Of a stretch of DNA of 44,790 nucleotides, positions 17,845 through 27,311 are shown in pieces. Source of the stretch: Thraustochytrium sp. TN22 (taxonomy: Eukaryota; Sar; Bigyra; Thraustochytrida; Thraustochytriidae); assembly GCA_013306675.1 (NCBI GenBank), contig JABLUY010000052.1, positions 116,863 through 161,652 of the forward strand, read 5' to 3'. The stretch's first letter is position 1. Each line of letters opens with the position of its first letter. The notes under the pieces are model-generated. The model saw nothing but the letters and a program-made list of their open reading frames with translations. It was not told the origin of the DNA and did no database searches. A program made the translations under genes and the position numbers.

Positions 17845-20800
17845 GGGCGAACAGACCGAGTCCGAGTCCGAGCCCGAGGCGGCGGCGGGCGCGCGGCGAC
17901 GGCGGCGGCGGCGGCGGCGAGCGAGTGTGGCGCGGGAGCAGCGGCGCGGCGGCACCCGGCCGCGTGGCCACGCCCGGCCGCGCGCGGCGGCCGGTGGCGG
18001 CATCGCGCGAGTGCGGCGGGGCGGGATGGCGTCGCGCGAGCCGACCGCGCGGCGGCAGGTGCGGCCGCGCGGCGCCGGGCAGGAGGCCGCGAGCGGCCCG
18101 GCGTCGCCGCCCGCGACGCCCAGGTCCGTCTGCGAGCCGCAGCAGCCCAGCGCCGTGGAGCTGGACGAGGAGGACGAGCGCAAAGAGGACCTCTCCGACG
18201 GCTCGCCCCGCGCGCACAGCGCGCAGGACGACGCACACAACCGCGCGGAGCAGGCCCGCATCGTGCGGGTACTTTTCGAGCAGGCTGGAGGTCCTGACGC
18301 GGCAACGCGGCCGCTGGAGGAGCTCGAGGCCGCGGGCTTGCGAGGCCGCTTCGTGGCCGTCGCGGCGACCTGGTGGGCGCGCTGGGCGGCTTGGTCCGGC
18401 TTCGACCGGCCGGCGGCGTCGCCAGCGTCCTTGCCATCGCCCTCGCCAGCCCCAGGCCCTCTGCGCTTGAGCGCGGCGGGCAGCGGCGACGCCCTGGGCG
18501 TGCCCTCCGTGGACTTCCGGTGGGTACCGGAGGAGGCTTACCGCGCGCTGCGCGTGTGGCATCCGCCTTGCGACGACTCAGAGGTAGCGGCACCGGTGGG
18601 CACCGTCCACGCGAGCGAGGTGGCACTCTATGTGCCGAGCCTGGCAGCGAAGGACTGCCCGACGGCCACTGCGCGGAGGCGACGCGCGGGTCGCCGGTCG
18701 AGCAGCATCTACGAAGACTACGACCTGCCCAAGGACCCGGCGCACTGGGACTTGCGCTGGCCGCACCTGGCGGCCGGACAGCCCCACGCGGACTCGGCCG
18801 CAGCTGCGGGTCAATGCGAGACCTGCTGCGAGGACGGGGCGCGCAAGCTATGCGGCAAGTGCCGGCGCGCGCGGTACTGCAGCGAGGGGTGTCAGGCCGG
18901 TGCGTGGCGCTTTCACCGGCCGGTTTGCGGCAGCAGCGCGTCGCAAGCGAGCGCCGCCACGGCGCAGCGCGGGCTGGTCGGCCTGCGTAACCTGGGCAAC
19001 ACGTGCTACATGAATGCGACGCTGCAGTGTCTGAGCCACTGCTGGCCGCTCACACGGTACTTTCTGTCGAACCGCTTTCGGCAGGACCGCAACCTAGAGA
19101 GTGTCTTGGGTACCGGCGCGCGCTTCGCCATGGTCTGGGGCACACTCATCAAAGAGCTCTGGCTCGGGCCGCGGGCCGCCATTACGCCCGTTGCCATGAA
19201 ACGCGCCATTGGCACGCTGCCCGGGTCCGGAGGGCAGTTCGCCGGCTTCTCGCAGCACGATGCGCAGGAGCTCCTCATCTTTTTGCTGGACACGCTGCAC
19301 GAGGACCTCAACCTCGTGCAGTCCAAACCGTACTTTGCGGAGGTAGACAACCTGAGCGAGCCGCCGCGGGCCATCGCCGACCTCGCGGCCGAGTCGTGGG
19401 CCAACCACCTCAAGCGTGAGCACTCCATGGTGACGCATCTCTTTCAGGGCCAGCTGCACAACACGGTGGCGTGCCCGCAGTGCAAGTTTCAGTCCCACAC
19501 CTTCACGCCGTTCATGTACCTGCCGCTCGCCATCCCGGTGGACCGCGACCGCATCCTGCCTGTGACGGTGGTCCGTCAGGCTGTGGACGCCTCGGGCGCG
19601 CTGCATCTTAGCAAGGTGCGCTATGCTGTTGGCGTCCGGCCCGCGGCGCACTGCCGGCTTCTCAAGGTCCGGCTTGCAGAGCTCTGCGGGGTGCCGCCGC
19701 ACAAGCAGCTGCTTTTCCATACGCGCGATCAGACCGTCGAAGCGGAGCTCCTCGACGCCGACCCAGTGCGCGACATCCCAGGTGATGCAGACCTGGTCGT
19801 GTACGAGCTGGTCAAGCCGGCCGTCTTGGCTGCGGCGGCCCGCCGCCCCACGAACGCAGTGCAGATGGACGTGGACGAGGGCGCGGGCGCGGGCGCTGGT
19901 GTGAGCGTCCATGAGGATGACTTTAAGCTGCGCGAGATCATGCTGCTAATCAAGGCCGGCGCGGAAGACGGCGCGCAGACGCTGAGTCTCCCGCTCTTGA
20001 TGCGCGTGCCCACGGACCTGTCGTGCCGCGGCGTGCGTCGCGTTGTGGCGCGGGTGCTGAACGTCCTGCTCCTGGGGCGCGACCCGTGTGATGTCTCGGT
20101 GCTGGATCAACAAGCGGCCACCTTGGACCTTCGTCTGGTGGACGAGCATGGCAAGGCCGTCTCGCTTGACATGCGGGGCGTTGCCTCACCGCCTCCCTCG
20201 GATCAGGACGCCGCGCCGAACGCAGAAGCAGGGGCGGCCGAGCGCCCGGGCGGCGCCAGCCAGTTCTGCGATCGCGAGGACGTCCTTCTTGAGGACTATG
20301 TGGCCAAGCCCTTCTTCTTTCTGGCCGTGATGTGGAGCGAGGCTGGCGCCGAGGAGCAAAAGGGCGAGAACCAGAGCAAGCCTCCTGCCGCGGGCGGCAG
20401 ACAGAAGCAGCGTAAGCTGGCGGAGCGGCAGGAGCGCGCGCGGCCGCAGAACGCTGCTGCTGTTGCTGCTCCTCCTCCTGCTGTTGTTGCTGCTGCTGCT
20501 GCTCCTCCTGCTGCTGCTGCTGCTCCTGCTCCTGCGGCGGCGGCGGCGGTGGCGGCTGCGGCGGCTCGCCCTTTTAGCCCGAGTCTGCGGGGCGCCTTTG
20601 AGGAAGCGCCCTCGAGCGCGCTTGTTGAACACGAGTCTGTCCACCGGTGGCGGTCGTCCTCTCGTGTCCAATTCGCGCCGCGGGGGCGGCGCGGCGAGAC
20701 GTACAATCTACAGGAGTGTCTGGAGTTCTTCTCCAACAGCGAGCGGCTCGGTACCGGTAATGCGTGGAGCTGCCCCAAGTGCAAGACGGCGCAGGAGGCG

Positions 20801-21190
20801 GATAAGACCATGCGCATTATCAGACTTCCGGAGGTTCTGATCTTCTGCTTGAAGCGATTTGAACACCGCGGCCATGGCAAGATCTCCGCGCACGTGGACT
20901 TCCCTCTGCACTCCTTGGAAATGGCGCCCTTCCTCGCGGAGTTTGGTGGCGACAAAGAGAAGGAGGACTCGGTCTTTGACCTCTTTGCCGTCACGAACCA
21001 CATGGGCACCTCCGGTATGGGCCATTACACTGCCTTTGTGGCGCGCCAGGACGCCAGCGACGGCCCGGTGCGCTGGTTCCTCTGCGACGACAGCCGCGTC
21101 TCTGAGGAAGAAGCGTCCTCGGTCGTCTCCGCCTATGCGTACTGCCTGTACTACAAGCGCCGCCGGCCCTCGTCCACGCCCGAGTCTTGA
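17843..21190 (+). CDS. Ubiquitin carboxyl-terminal hydrolase with DUSP and MYND domains
   Basis: About 1115 residues from the ATG at 17843. An Arg-rich, acidic N-terminus leads to a DUSP-like region (about residues 150-275, RFVAVAATWWARWAAW and VPEEAYRALRVWHPP). A MYND zinc finger follows (about 325-363, CETCCEDGARKLC, CRRARYC, CQAGAWRFHRPVC). The USP catalytic domain begins at GLRNLGNTCYMNA, with nucleophile Cys388, and ends with the histidine box GHYTAFVA (His1061) and WFLCDDSRV. CPQCKFQSHTF and CPKCKTAQEAD provide the fingers' zinc ligands. A ubiquitin-like insert (around LKVRLAELCGVPPHKQLLF) splits the catalytic domain, as in USP4/15-type enzymes, and an Ala/Pro low-complexity run follows. 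The enzyme should remove ubiquitin from proteins. The start is uncertain: ATG at 18028 is an alternative that would avoid overlap with the minus-strand frame. Confidence 0.85.
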   Translation: MGEQTESESEPEAAAGARRRRRRRRRASVAREQRRGGTRPRGHARPRAAAGGGIARVRRGGMASREPTARRQVRPRGAGQEAASGPASPPATPRSVCEPQQPSAVELDEEDERKEDLSDGSPRAHSAQDDAHNRAEQARIVRVLFEQAGGPDAATRPLEELEAAGLRGRFVAVAATWWARWAAWSGFDRPAASPASLPSPSPAPGPLRLSAAGSGDALGVPSVDFRWVPEEAYRALRVWHPPCDDSEVAAPVGTVHASEVALYVPSLAAKDCPTATARRRRAGRRSSSIYEDYDLPKDPAHWDLRWPHLAAGQPHADSAAAAGQCETCCEDGARKLCGKCRRARYCSEGCQAGAWRFHRPVCGSSASQASAATAQRGLVGLRNLGNTCYMNATLQCLSHCWPLTRYFLSNRFRQDRNLESVLGTGARFAMVWGTLIKELWLGPRAAITPVAMKRAIGTLPGSGGQFAGFSQHDAQELLIFLLDTLHEDLNLVQSKPYFAEVDNLSEPPRAIADLAAESWANHLKREHSMVTHLFQGQLHNTVACPQCKFQSHTFTPFMYLPLAIPVDRDRILPVTVVRQAVDASGALHLSKVRYAVGVRPAAHCRLLKVRLAELCGVPPHKQLLFHTRDQTVEAELLDADPVRDIPGDADLVVYELVKPAVLAAAARRPTNAVQMDVDEGAGAGAGVSVHEDDFKLREIMLLIKAGAEDGAQTLSLPLLMRVPTDLSCRGVRRVVARVLNVLLLGRDPCDVSVLDQQAATLDLRLVDEHGKAVSLDMRGVASPPPSDQDAAPNAEAGAAERPGGASQFCDREDVLLEDYVAKPFFFLAVMWSEAGAEEQKGENQSKPPAAGGRQKQRKLAERQERARPQNAAAVAAPPPAVVAAAAAPPAAAAAPAPAAAAAVAAAAARPFSPSLRGAFEEAPSSALVEHESVHRWRSSSRVQFAPRGRRGETYNLQECLEFFSNSERLGTGNAWSCPKCKTAQEADKTMRIIRLPEVLIFCLKRFEHRGHGKISAHVDFPLHSLEMAPFLAEFGGDKEKEDSVFDLFAVTNHMGTSGMGHYTAFVARQDASDGPVRWFLCDDSRVSEEEASSVVSAYAYCLYYKRRRPSSTPES

Positions 21191-21491
21191 TTGTTGTTGT
21201 AGACCGTGAACGTCTGATTCTTCTTTTGTGCGGAGGTGGGATGGGATGAGACCAACTTCGAGCAACAAGGTTTGACGCCGGGCACCGGCCCCGGCAAGCG
21301 ATGAATCAAAAGGACGCGGAAGTGGAACAACGATGCAAATATCTTAGAATTGATCGCACGAAAACAAACACAAGCCTCTCGGAGCTCCGCGCGCAAAAGA
21401 GAAGCGGAGTCACAAGGCAATTTGACGAACGAGATTTGGCTGGCAAAGCTGCCTTCCGCACCCGTCCCCTCTACCGTCGCTCGCGCACAGG
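21191..21491. other. Convergent 3' region, no recognised gene
   Basis: About 300 nt between the ends of the deubiquitinase and the PH coiled-coil gene. Sequence is lower in GC and includes AAATATCTTAGAATTG. No gene or structure is seen. Confidence 0.45.
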
Positions 21492-23870
21492 TCAGGTCGC
21501 CGAGGCGGAGGCCGCGATGGCGTCGTTGAGCACAACACACCAATGCGTGAGCTCCTCGCCACTGGACCGGAACAGAAACGGAGGGGCACGCCGGTCAAAC
21601 TGCGGGCGCTTTGCTTGCACGAGCTTTTGCACAGCCTTCTCAGGACCCACGACGAGGCAGAGGCGCGCAGCAGCAGAAGACGAGGACGACGGAGAGGGAG
21701 ACAAAGCCAGGGGCGACACGGCGTCCAGCTTCATCTCCGCCGGCTCATCCTCGTCGTCCTCGTCATCCTCCTCGTCTTCGTTCAGACGGTCGCTGGCCGT
21801 GTGGCCGTCACTATCCGTGTCGGTCGCCGTGTCGGCAAGCGCAATGGGCATGGACTGGGAGTTGTCCAGACTAGACGTAAGCATCGCCAACATGTCCGCC
21901 GTGTCAAGCCAGGCCTTGTCGTCATCCTCGGCGGCGGCAAACACGCGCTTCGTGGGGAAGACCGCGAGCGAGCGGTCCGCCACGACCAGGTACTGCCGTA
22001 CCCAGCGCGTCTCGTTGGTGATGGTGAGGCCGTCGGCCATGAGCACATATCCAGCCTTGCGCAGCGGGCCCGGGGCGCCACCCGGACCGCTGGTGATGGT
22101 GGTGGCGGTGCTCGACGACGACGACGAGAGCGCCCTCTTTACATTGTACATGCGCTTGCCCGCGCGGGTAGCCGCAGCGGACGCCAGCGGCGAGCCATGG
22201 GGTCCCGACGACGATAAGGAGGAGGAGGAGGAGGAGGAGAAGTCAGCGGCAGCGACCTTGGTCACGCCGAGGAATGCGCTGCTGGCGCGCCGCAGACCGC
22301 GCAGGCGGCCGGCGGAGCCCACGCGCGGAAGCTGCGCCTTGGGCGGGCTGGTCAGCGCCACCGCGGCAATATCTGGCGTGCCCCGTGGCGTGTAGCCGGG
22401 CACCTGGTCGGCAAGCCGCAGAATCTCAGCCTGCGCGGCCTTAACCTGCTTCCGAAGCACCGTGTTCTGGTCAATGAGCAGCTGGTTTTCGACTTGCAGG
22501 AAGACCATCTCCTCGTCCACCGGGCCCTCGTGTTCGTCCTCCGCGTCTGCACTTTGAGTGCCGGCAGGCGCAGACCGCGACGAGAAGCCCACGGACGAGA
22601 GCGCAAGCTCAGGGATGCCACGCTCCTCCAGCAGGCTGCGGCCCGACGCCTCGCCCTTGGACTGCGCCTGCGAGGACGGCGATTCGGCCGCCGCCGCCGC
22701 CACGGCTGTACGCAGCTCGGCGGCCTCCGCCTCGAGACTATCGCGCGCCTCGCGCAGCGCGTCAGCCTCATCTGCCAGGACGGCGCGCTCCTCAGCGGCC
22801 TGCTCGGCCTTACGCAAGAGCACCGCGAGGTCACGCTCGCCCTCGTCGAGGCGTGTCTGCAGGCCGGCGCACTTTTTCTCCAGACTTGCGCGCGACTCGC
22901 GCAGCCGCTCGGTCTCCTCGTCCATGAGCGCACGCTGGGCGTCCATCGCCTCCAGCCGGCTCTCTGCGACCTCTAGCTCCATTTCCAGCCGCTCCACCTT
23001 AACGCGCAGCGCGTGCACGTCCTCCTTCGGCTCTGCCAGCGATACCTCGTCGTGCTCTTGCTCTTGCTCTTGCTCTTGCTCTTGCTCTTGCGCTTGCACC
23101 TGCATCTGCATGTTTTGTGCCTTGGCGAGCTCCGCCTGCTCGGCCATGTCTTGATTCTCCGTCCTGAGGCGGTCGACCTCGGAACGCAGTTTGGCAGCTA
23201 CTTCGCCTTCTGCCTTGAGGCGCTCGACCTCCGCGCGCAGCTTGGCGACCTCGGCATTTTCCGCTTGGAGGCTCTCGACCTCGGCGCGCAATTTGGCGGT
23301 CTCCTGGCCCTCCGACTTGAGGCGCTCGACCTCGGCGCGTAGCTTGGCGGTCTCCCCGGCCTGCTCTTCGGGAGGCTCCTCGACCGGCTGTTTGACCTGC
23401 TGCTGTTTGGCGGCCTCTTCCTTGGCACGCGCGAGCGCTTCCCAGTCCTCGGCGAGGCGGCGGCGCTCCTTCATAATGTCATCGCGCGCCGCTGCGAACT
23501 TGGTCTGAATCTGCGTCATCTCCTGGCGGCCCTCGGTAAGGCGCGCCATGCCCTCGTGCAGCGCCTCCTTGAACTCCTCCAGGTCCGCGCGGGTCTTGCG
23601 CAGCTCGCCGCGCTCCGCCTGCAGCGCGCGCGCGTCCTCATCGCACTTGTCCTGCCAGGCCGCGACCTGGGCCTCGAGGTCCGCGGCGAGCGCCTCGAGC
23701 GCCCTGGCGTCCACGTCGGCGTCGGAGTTGCCCGCGCCGGCGGCGCCCGCCTGGCCCTGCACCGACAGCCGGCGCGCGATCTTGGCGGCGGCCGACCGCG
23801 TCGCTCGCGAGCTCTCCATCATCTCCGCGCTCGCGCCGCCGGGCCTGCCCTGCCTCGCGAGCTGCGCCAT
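21492..23870 (-). CDS. Coiled-coil protein with C-terminal split PH domain
   Basis: From the ATG at 23870 (MAQLARQGRPGGASAEMMES) the product has 792 residues. Most of it is coiled coil, with a 20-residue repeat AKLRAEVERLKSEGQET occurring four times around residues 150-240, then an EQ repeat (QAQEQEQEQEQEQEH). The C-terminal 190 residues start with LRKAGYVLMADGLTI and WVRQYLVVADRSLAVF, which are the first strands of a PH domain; an acidic, Ser-rich insert of about 80 residues follows before RLCLVVGPEKAVQ and the closing helix ELTHWCVVLNDAIA. A role as a phosphoinositide-binding membrane tether is plausible. Coding-like sequence continues upstream (GSIDGDSPAARLCEEDMAQL), so the real start or a first exon may lie further 5'. 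Confidence 0.65.
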   Translation of the reverse strand: MAQLARQGRPGGASAEMMESSRATRSAAAKIARRLSVQGQAGAAGAGNSDADVDARALEALAADLEAQVAAWQDKCDEDARALQAERGELRKTRADLEEFKEALHEGMARLTEGRQEMTQIQTKFAAARDDIMKERRRLAEDWEALARAKEEAAKQQQVKQPVEEPPEEQAGETAKLRAEVERLKSEGQETAKLRAEVESLQAENAEVAKLRAEVERLKAEGEVAAKLRSEVDRLRTENQDMAEQAELAKAQNMQMQVQAQEQEQEQEQEQEHDEVSLAEPKEDVHALRVKVERLEMELEVAESRLEAMDAQRALMDEETERLRESRASLEKKCAGLQTRLDEGERDLAVLLRKAEQAAEERAVLADEADALREARDSLEAEAAELRTAVAAAAAESPSSQAQSKGEASGRSLLEERGIPELALSSVGFSSRSAPAGTQSADAEDEHEGPVDEEMVFLQVENQLLIDQNTVLRKQVKAAQAEILRLADQVPGYTPRGTPDIAAVALTSPPKAQLPRVGSAGRLRGLRRASSAFLGVTKVAAADFSSSSSSSLSSSGPHGSPLASAAATRAGKRMYNVKRALSSSSSSTATTITSGPGGAPGPLRKAGYVLMADGLTITNETRWVRQYLVVADRSLAVFPTKRVFAAAEDDDKAWLDTADMLAMLTSSLDNSQSMPIALADTATDTDSDGHTASDRLNEDEEDDEDDEDEPAEMKLDAVSPLALSPSPSSSSSAAARLCLVVGPEKAVQKLVQAKRPQFDRRAPPFLFRSSGEELTHWCVVLNDAIAASASAT
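23040..23100 (-). repeat. Hexanucleotide repeat coding for Glu-Gln
   Basis: Tandem CTCTTG units on the plus strand (CAAGAG on the coding strand) give alternating Gln and Glu in the coiled-coil protein. In-frame unit changes would only extend the helix. Confidence 0.75.
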
Positions 23871-24993
23871 GTCCTCCTCGCACAGCCTCGCCGCGGGCGA
23901 GTCGCCGTCGATCGAGCCCGCCTCCCGGCCCGGCCCGCGCGCCGCCCCGCCCCGGCCCGCCCTCCGCCGCGCGCGCGAAAGCCGGCCACGAGGCGGCCGG
24001 CCGCGGCCGCAGGCAGGCTCGCCGCTCGCCGCTCGACTGCGCGCGCGCGCGCGCCCGTCGCCGCCGGCGTCGGGGTCCTGGGCGCCGCCGCCCTCGCTCG
24101 CTCGCCGCGATGCGCGATGGCAGCCGGATCCTCGGAATCCCCGCCCGGCCGCCGAGCGGCCAGGCCCAGGCCGCGCCGCGGTCGCCGCGCCGCGGGAGGG
24201 CCGCCGCCGCGCCGCCGCCGCGGGCGCGCGAGCAGCCGGCCGCCGCGCGGGCCGAGCGCTCGAGGTCTGCCGCGCGCGGGCGACCGCGGCGCGGCGGCGC
24301 GGCGCGACCGCGGCGCGGACGACTTTGCCCTCGTCCGCGGCGCGCCCTGCTTGCGCCGTCTGCGCCATTTGCCCGCGCCGCCCGGACTCCGCCGGGGCCC
24401 GTGCGCGCGGCGGGCCTCTCCGGGACCTGCCCGCGCGCAGCGCTCGCGCACCGGGGCATGGGGCGCGTTGGAATCTTGGCGGCACGCCTGGCGCGTGCTC
24501 GTCTCTCCAGTTGGCAAGTTGATCAGCGAGCACTGCACACGCCAGCTGGCCACAGGCATGCCATCGGAGTTGGTCATCGCTGGCGCGCGCGCAGCGTTTG
24601 TTGGCAGCTAACGTTAGCTAGCCTAGCGCTGGACTTCTTCAAGTGCAAGGCTCATCCTGTGTCGAAGAGCTCGGCGGTTTTGGTTGGCGTTTTCGACGAC
24701 GAACTCTTTGCTGCCCACGCTGGCCGGCTGACTGGCTGGCTGGCTGCTGGCTGGTCGTGGTCGCTCATGGCTGCTGGCACGCGCTCAGCTGCCGGGTCAG
24801 CGAGACGGCCTGCGAGCCGGGCTTGCTGTCCTCCCGCGCTCCGACTCGCAGTAGGGGGCACTGCACGAGTTGCCATGAAACCAACGCCACAACCTCAAGG
24901 CCTTAGCTACCAGGCTAAGCCCGCACAAATGCGGCGGCCAAAAAGATTCTGTCGCGTCGCGCGCTTGGCACCTTTTTTATACAAGATAAAGCA
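23871..24993. other. Region between the PH coiled-coil and TCAIM-like genes
   Basis: About 1.1 kb. The first 600 nt are extremely GC-rich and open in several frames without coding character beyond the first ~60 nt. From 24480 the GC falls; there is TTAGCTAGCCTAGC near 24612 and CTGGCTGG repeats near 24728-24756. No gene is recognised. It should hold the promoter, and perhaps a first exon, of the PH coiled-coil gene, and the 3' end of the TCAIM-like transcript. Confidence 0.45.
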
Positions 24994-26075
24994 TCATGGC
25001 CGCGCCCCCGCGGCCAAGGCGGCCTCTTCGCGGGCGAGCTTGTCGCGAGCCTTGGCGATGGTCCTAGTGACGTCGAGGAGGTAGCGGCCGGCGCGCTGCG
25101 GCGAGAGCCTGGTGCTGAGGAGCACGGCGCGGCCCTTGAGTGCGGTTTTGGCGTCCGGGCCAACCACCTGCAGCACGTAATCGCGCATAGTGACGGACTC
25201 GAGCACATGGAGCGCCTCGAGGTCGAGCTCGCGGAGGAGCTTCGTAGCGAACTGCACGCCAATGAGCGGGTCCACACCGGGCCCGCAATGCACACGGTCG
25301 CGCTCGAAGAGAAGCGTGATGGCGTCACCAGGTGACTTGCTCAGGCTCTCGCCGGGCGCCGCCATGGTGTAGGACATGAGCGGCCGCAGCACCTCGCGGC
25401 GGAACTTGTCGTACTGAAACTTGGATTGCCTCTCCACGGCGATGTAGTCCTTGTGCATGCGATTCCACTCGCCGCTCTGCTGCATCCTCTCCACGTTCTC
25501 GCGGTCCTCCTGCTGGCGCAGCTTCTGCCGCACAGTCTCGCCCACGTGCTTTGGTAAGAGGTCAGGGCTCACCACATCGCGCACCAGCGAGAGCAGCGCA
25601 TTATCGAGCTTGCGCGGCCAGGCCGCGTCACCGGCCGAGCTCTGCGCCACCACAGCCGACGCCACGCGCTGCACGCTGCTGCGGTCCTCCTCTGCCACCA
25701 CGTGGAAGCGTAGCTGCAGCTTGCGGTCCGGCGGCGCGCCCGAGAGCACGCCCTCGAGCTCTTGCATAGCCGCCTGGTTCTCCGCACGCACGCTCTCGGG
25801 CAGCTGGCCCAGCACGTCGGGGTGCACCCTGCTCGCCAGCGCTGTCGTCAGTCTCCATCGTCCGGCACCACGCGCCCAAGCACAAGCGCAAGCGCAAGCG
25901 CAAGCACAGAAGCAAACGCGCTCCTCGTGCATCGTGCGCGCATGCGTCAGGTCCACGAGGCCGCGCCTTGCAGGCCGGCCACCTCGACGCGCGGCTCGCC
26001 GCCGGAAACCACCTACCTCTTGTAGAAGGCGCGCAGCGCGGGCCGCCACGCCGCCGCCGCCGCGCGCCCCGCCAT
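24994..26075 (-). CDS. TCAIM: TCAIM-like protein (DUF4460/DUF4461), mitochondrial
   Basis: Two exons, 26017-26075 and 24994-25828, give about 297 residues starting MAGRAAAAAWRPALRAFYKR and continuing VHPDVLGQLPESVRAEN. This matches the DUF4460 start of TCAIM (ALRPFYFAVHPDFFGQHP in animals), a J-domain-like region with an HPD tripeptide. The rest (LQLRFHVVAEEDRSS, WNRMHKDYIAVERQSKFQYD, VDPLIGVQFATKLLREL) fits the C-terminal domain of that family. Vertebrate TCAIM is a mitochondrial protein that affects T-cell activation; in protists the function is unknown. The arginine/alanine N-terminus could be a mitochondrial presequence. The protein is shorter than the animal form (about 500 residues). 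A continuous frame without the intron would begin with unrelated Arg/Cys-rich sequence. Confidence 0.65.
25829..26016 (-). other. Intron of the TCAIM-like gene (188 nt)
   Basis: The exon ends TACAAGAG and the intron opens GTAGGT; it closes CTGGCGAGCAG before GGTGCACCCCGAC. The junction splits a codon (AG|G, Arg). GACTGACGA lies about 25 nt before the acceptor as a possible branch point. The intron carries a GCTTGC/GCTTGT hexamer repeat. Splicing restores the conserved FYKRVHPDVLG. Confidence 0.75.
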
Positions 26076-26570
26076 CGCGCGCGCCGCAGCGGCCGCTCCT
26101 GGCCGAGCGAGACTGTCTGCGACGCTCGCGCGCCAACCACAAGGACTCGGACACGACACGGAAGGAGGAGTCTAGAGTCTCTAAGTCTGATAGGAGGCGC
26201 CACGAGGCCCAGGACGCCGAGCGCGGCCCCTCACGGCCCCTCGCTGCCGTCGCTAGCTAGCTAGCTAGCTCGCCAGGCTGCGACGGAATGCTCGCGAGGA
26301 CGTCAAAGCACGCTGGCCGCTGCGAAGGAGAGAACGCTCAGCGGAAGAGGTCGACGCGAGTGCGGTCTTCCCTGCGGTGAGGACGTGAAAGCTGGCAGCA
26401 GCCAATCATGCCCGCCCGCTGCAGTAGTCAATGCGAAGGAGGAAATGCTCATAGCGTTACACGAAGACAGAATACTTCTAAAGAGGTGGTCACTACCACC
26501 AAGCAGAAGAAGAAGGGGAGAGGGCGAAGTCGCCTGGCGGTGGCGGTGATGGTCGGCGCACGCATACGCA
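26076..26570. other. Upstream region of the TCAIM-like gene, no recognised gene
   Basis: About 500 nt. A run of GCTA units lies at 26251-26270, about 180 nt upstream of the TCAIM-like ATG. The part near 26420-26520 is lower in GC and A-rich on the plus strand, consistent with the 3' end of the MED30-like transcript. No gene is seen. Confidence 0.45.
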
Positions 26571-27251
26571 TCACGCGCCCCGCGGCACCGAGAGCGCGGC
26601 GAGTTGCTGCTGCAGGAGGCGCAGCCGGTCAATGAGCAGCTTGAGGCGCGCGTTCTTGGCGCGAGCCTCGGAGCGCAGACGATCGAGCTCCGCAAGCTCC
26701 TCCTCGGACGCGGGCTCCGAGTCGGCGGCCGGCGGCGGCCCGTCGCCGCCGGCCTGTTTGTGCGCATCGAGCTTGGCCACGAGCGGCCGCAGCAGCTGGA
26801 TGGCGCCCTCGTAGCGCTTGAAGGCGGCCGTGAAGCCGTCCGCGTCGCGCGCCTCGTCGTCGTGGTCGTTGCTGTTGCCGGCGTCCTCCTCGCTGTCTTC
26901 GTCCTCCTCGTCCTCCTCGTCTTCGTCCTCCTCTTCCTCCTCTTCCTCCTCGTCGTCGTTATCCTCCTCCATGGCCGACCCGCTCTGCTCGAAGGTGGGC
27001 TCCAGCGCGGGCTCCTGCGCCAGCGCCTCCTGCTGCTCCTCCAGCACGTCCAGCAGGTCCTCGTCGATGAACCCGCTGCGCAGCTGGCTCTGCTGCTTCG
27101 CGTGCAGCTGCTGTCCGGAGCTGGCCTTGCCGCCCTCCACGCGCAGCGCCAGCCCCACGGCCAGCTGCCCGAGCGCGTCGCTCGCGGCCGACAGCGCCTC
27201 GTGCACGGCGTCCACGCCGTCGTGCGCCAGGTCCAGCGCGCCGCCGCCCTC

Positions 27252-27292
<41 letters not shown>

Positions 27293-27311
27293 GCGCCGCC
27301 GCGCTCGCCAT
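26571..27311 (-). CDS. MED30: MED30-like Mediator subunit
   Basis: A 246-residue protein. After a glycine run, residues 28-65 (DLAHDGVDAVHEALSAASDA) form an amphipathic helix. The middle holds a long Asp/Glu tract (residues about 115-150). The C-terminus has EARAKNARLKLLIDRLRLLQ, which parallels the MED30 end (KLKQKNQQLKQIMDQLRNLI). The family is a head-module subunit of Mediator, bridging activators and RNA polymerase II. The match is limited to helical segments, so a generic coiled-coil protein cannot be ruled out. It is divergent from meckelin, with about 550 nt between start codons. Confidence 0.45.

Noticed and set aside
26303-26767. Minus-strand frame of 154 residues overlapping the MED30-like gene
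   Set aside because: Out of frame with the MED30-like gene, Ser/Arg-rich and without conserved sequence.
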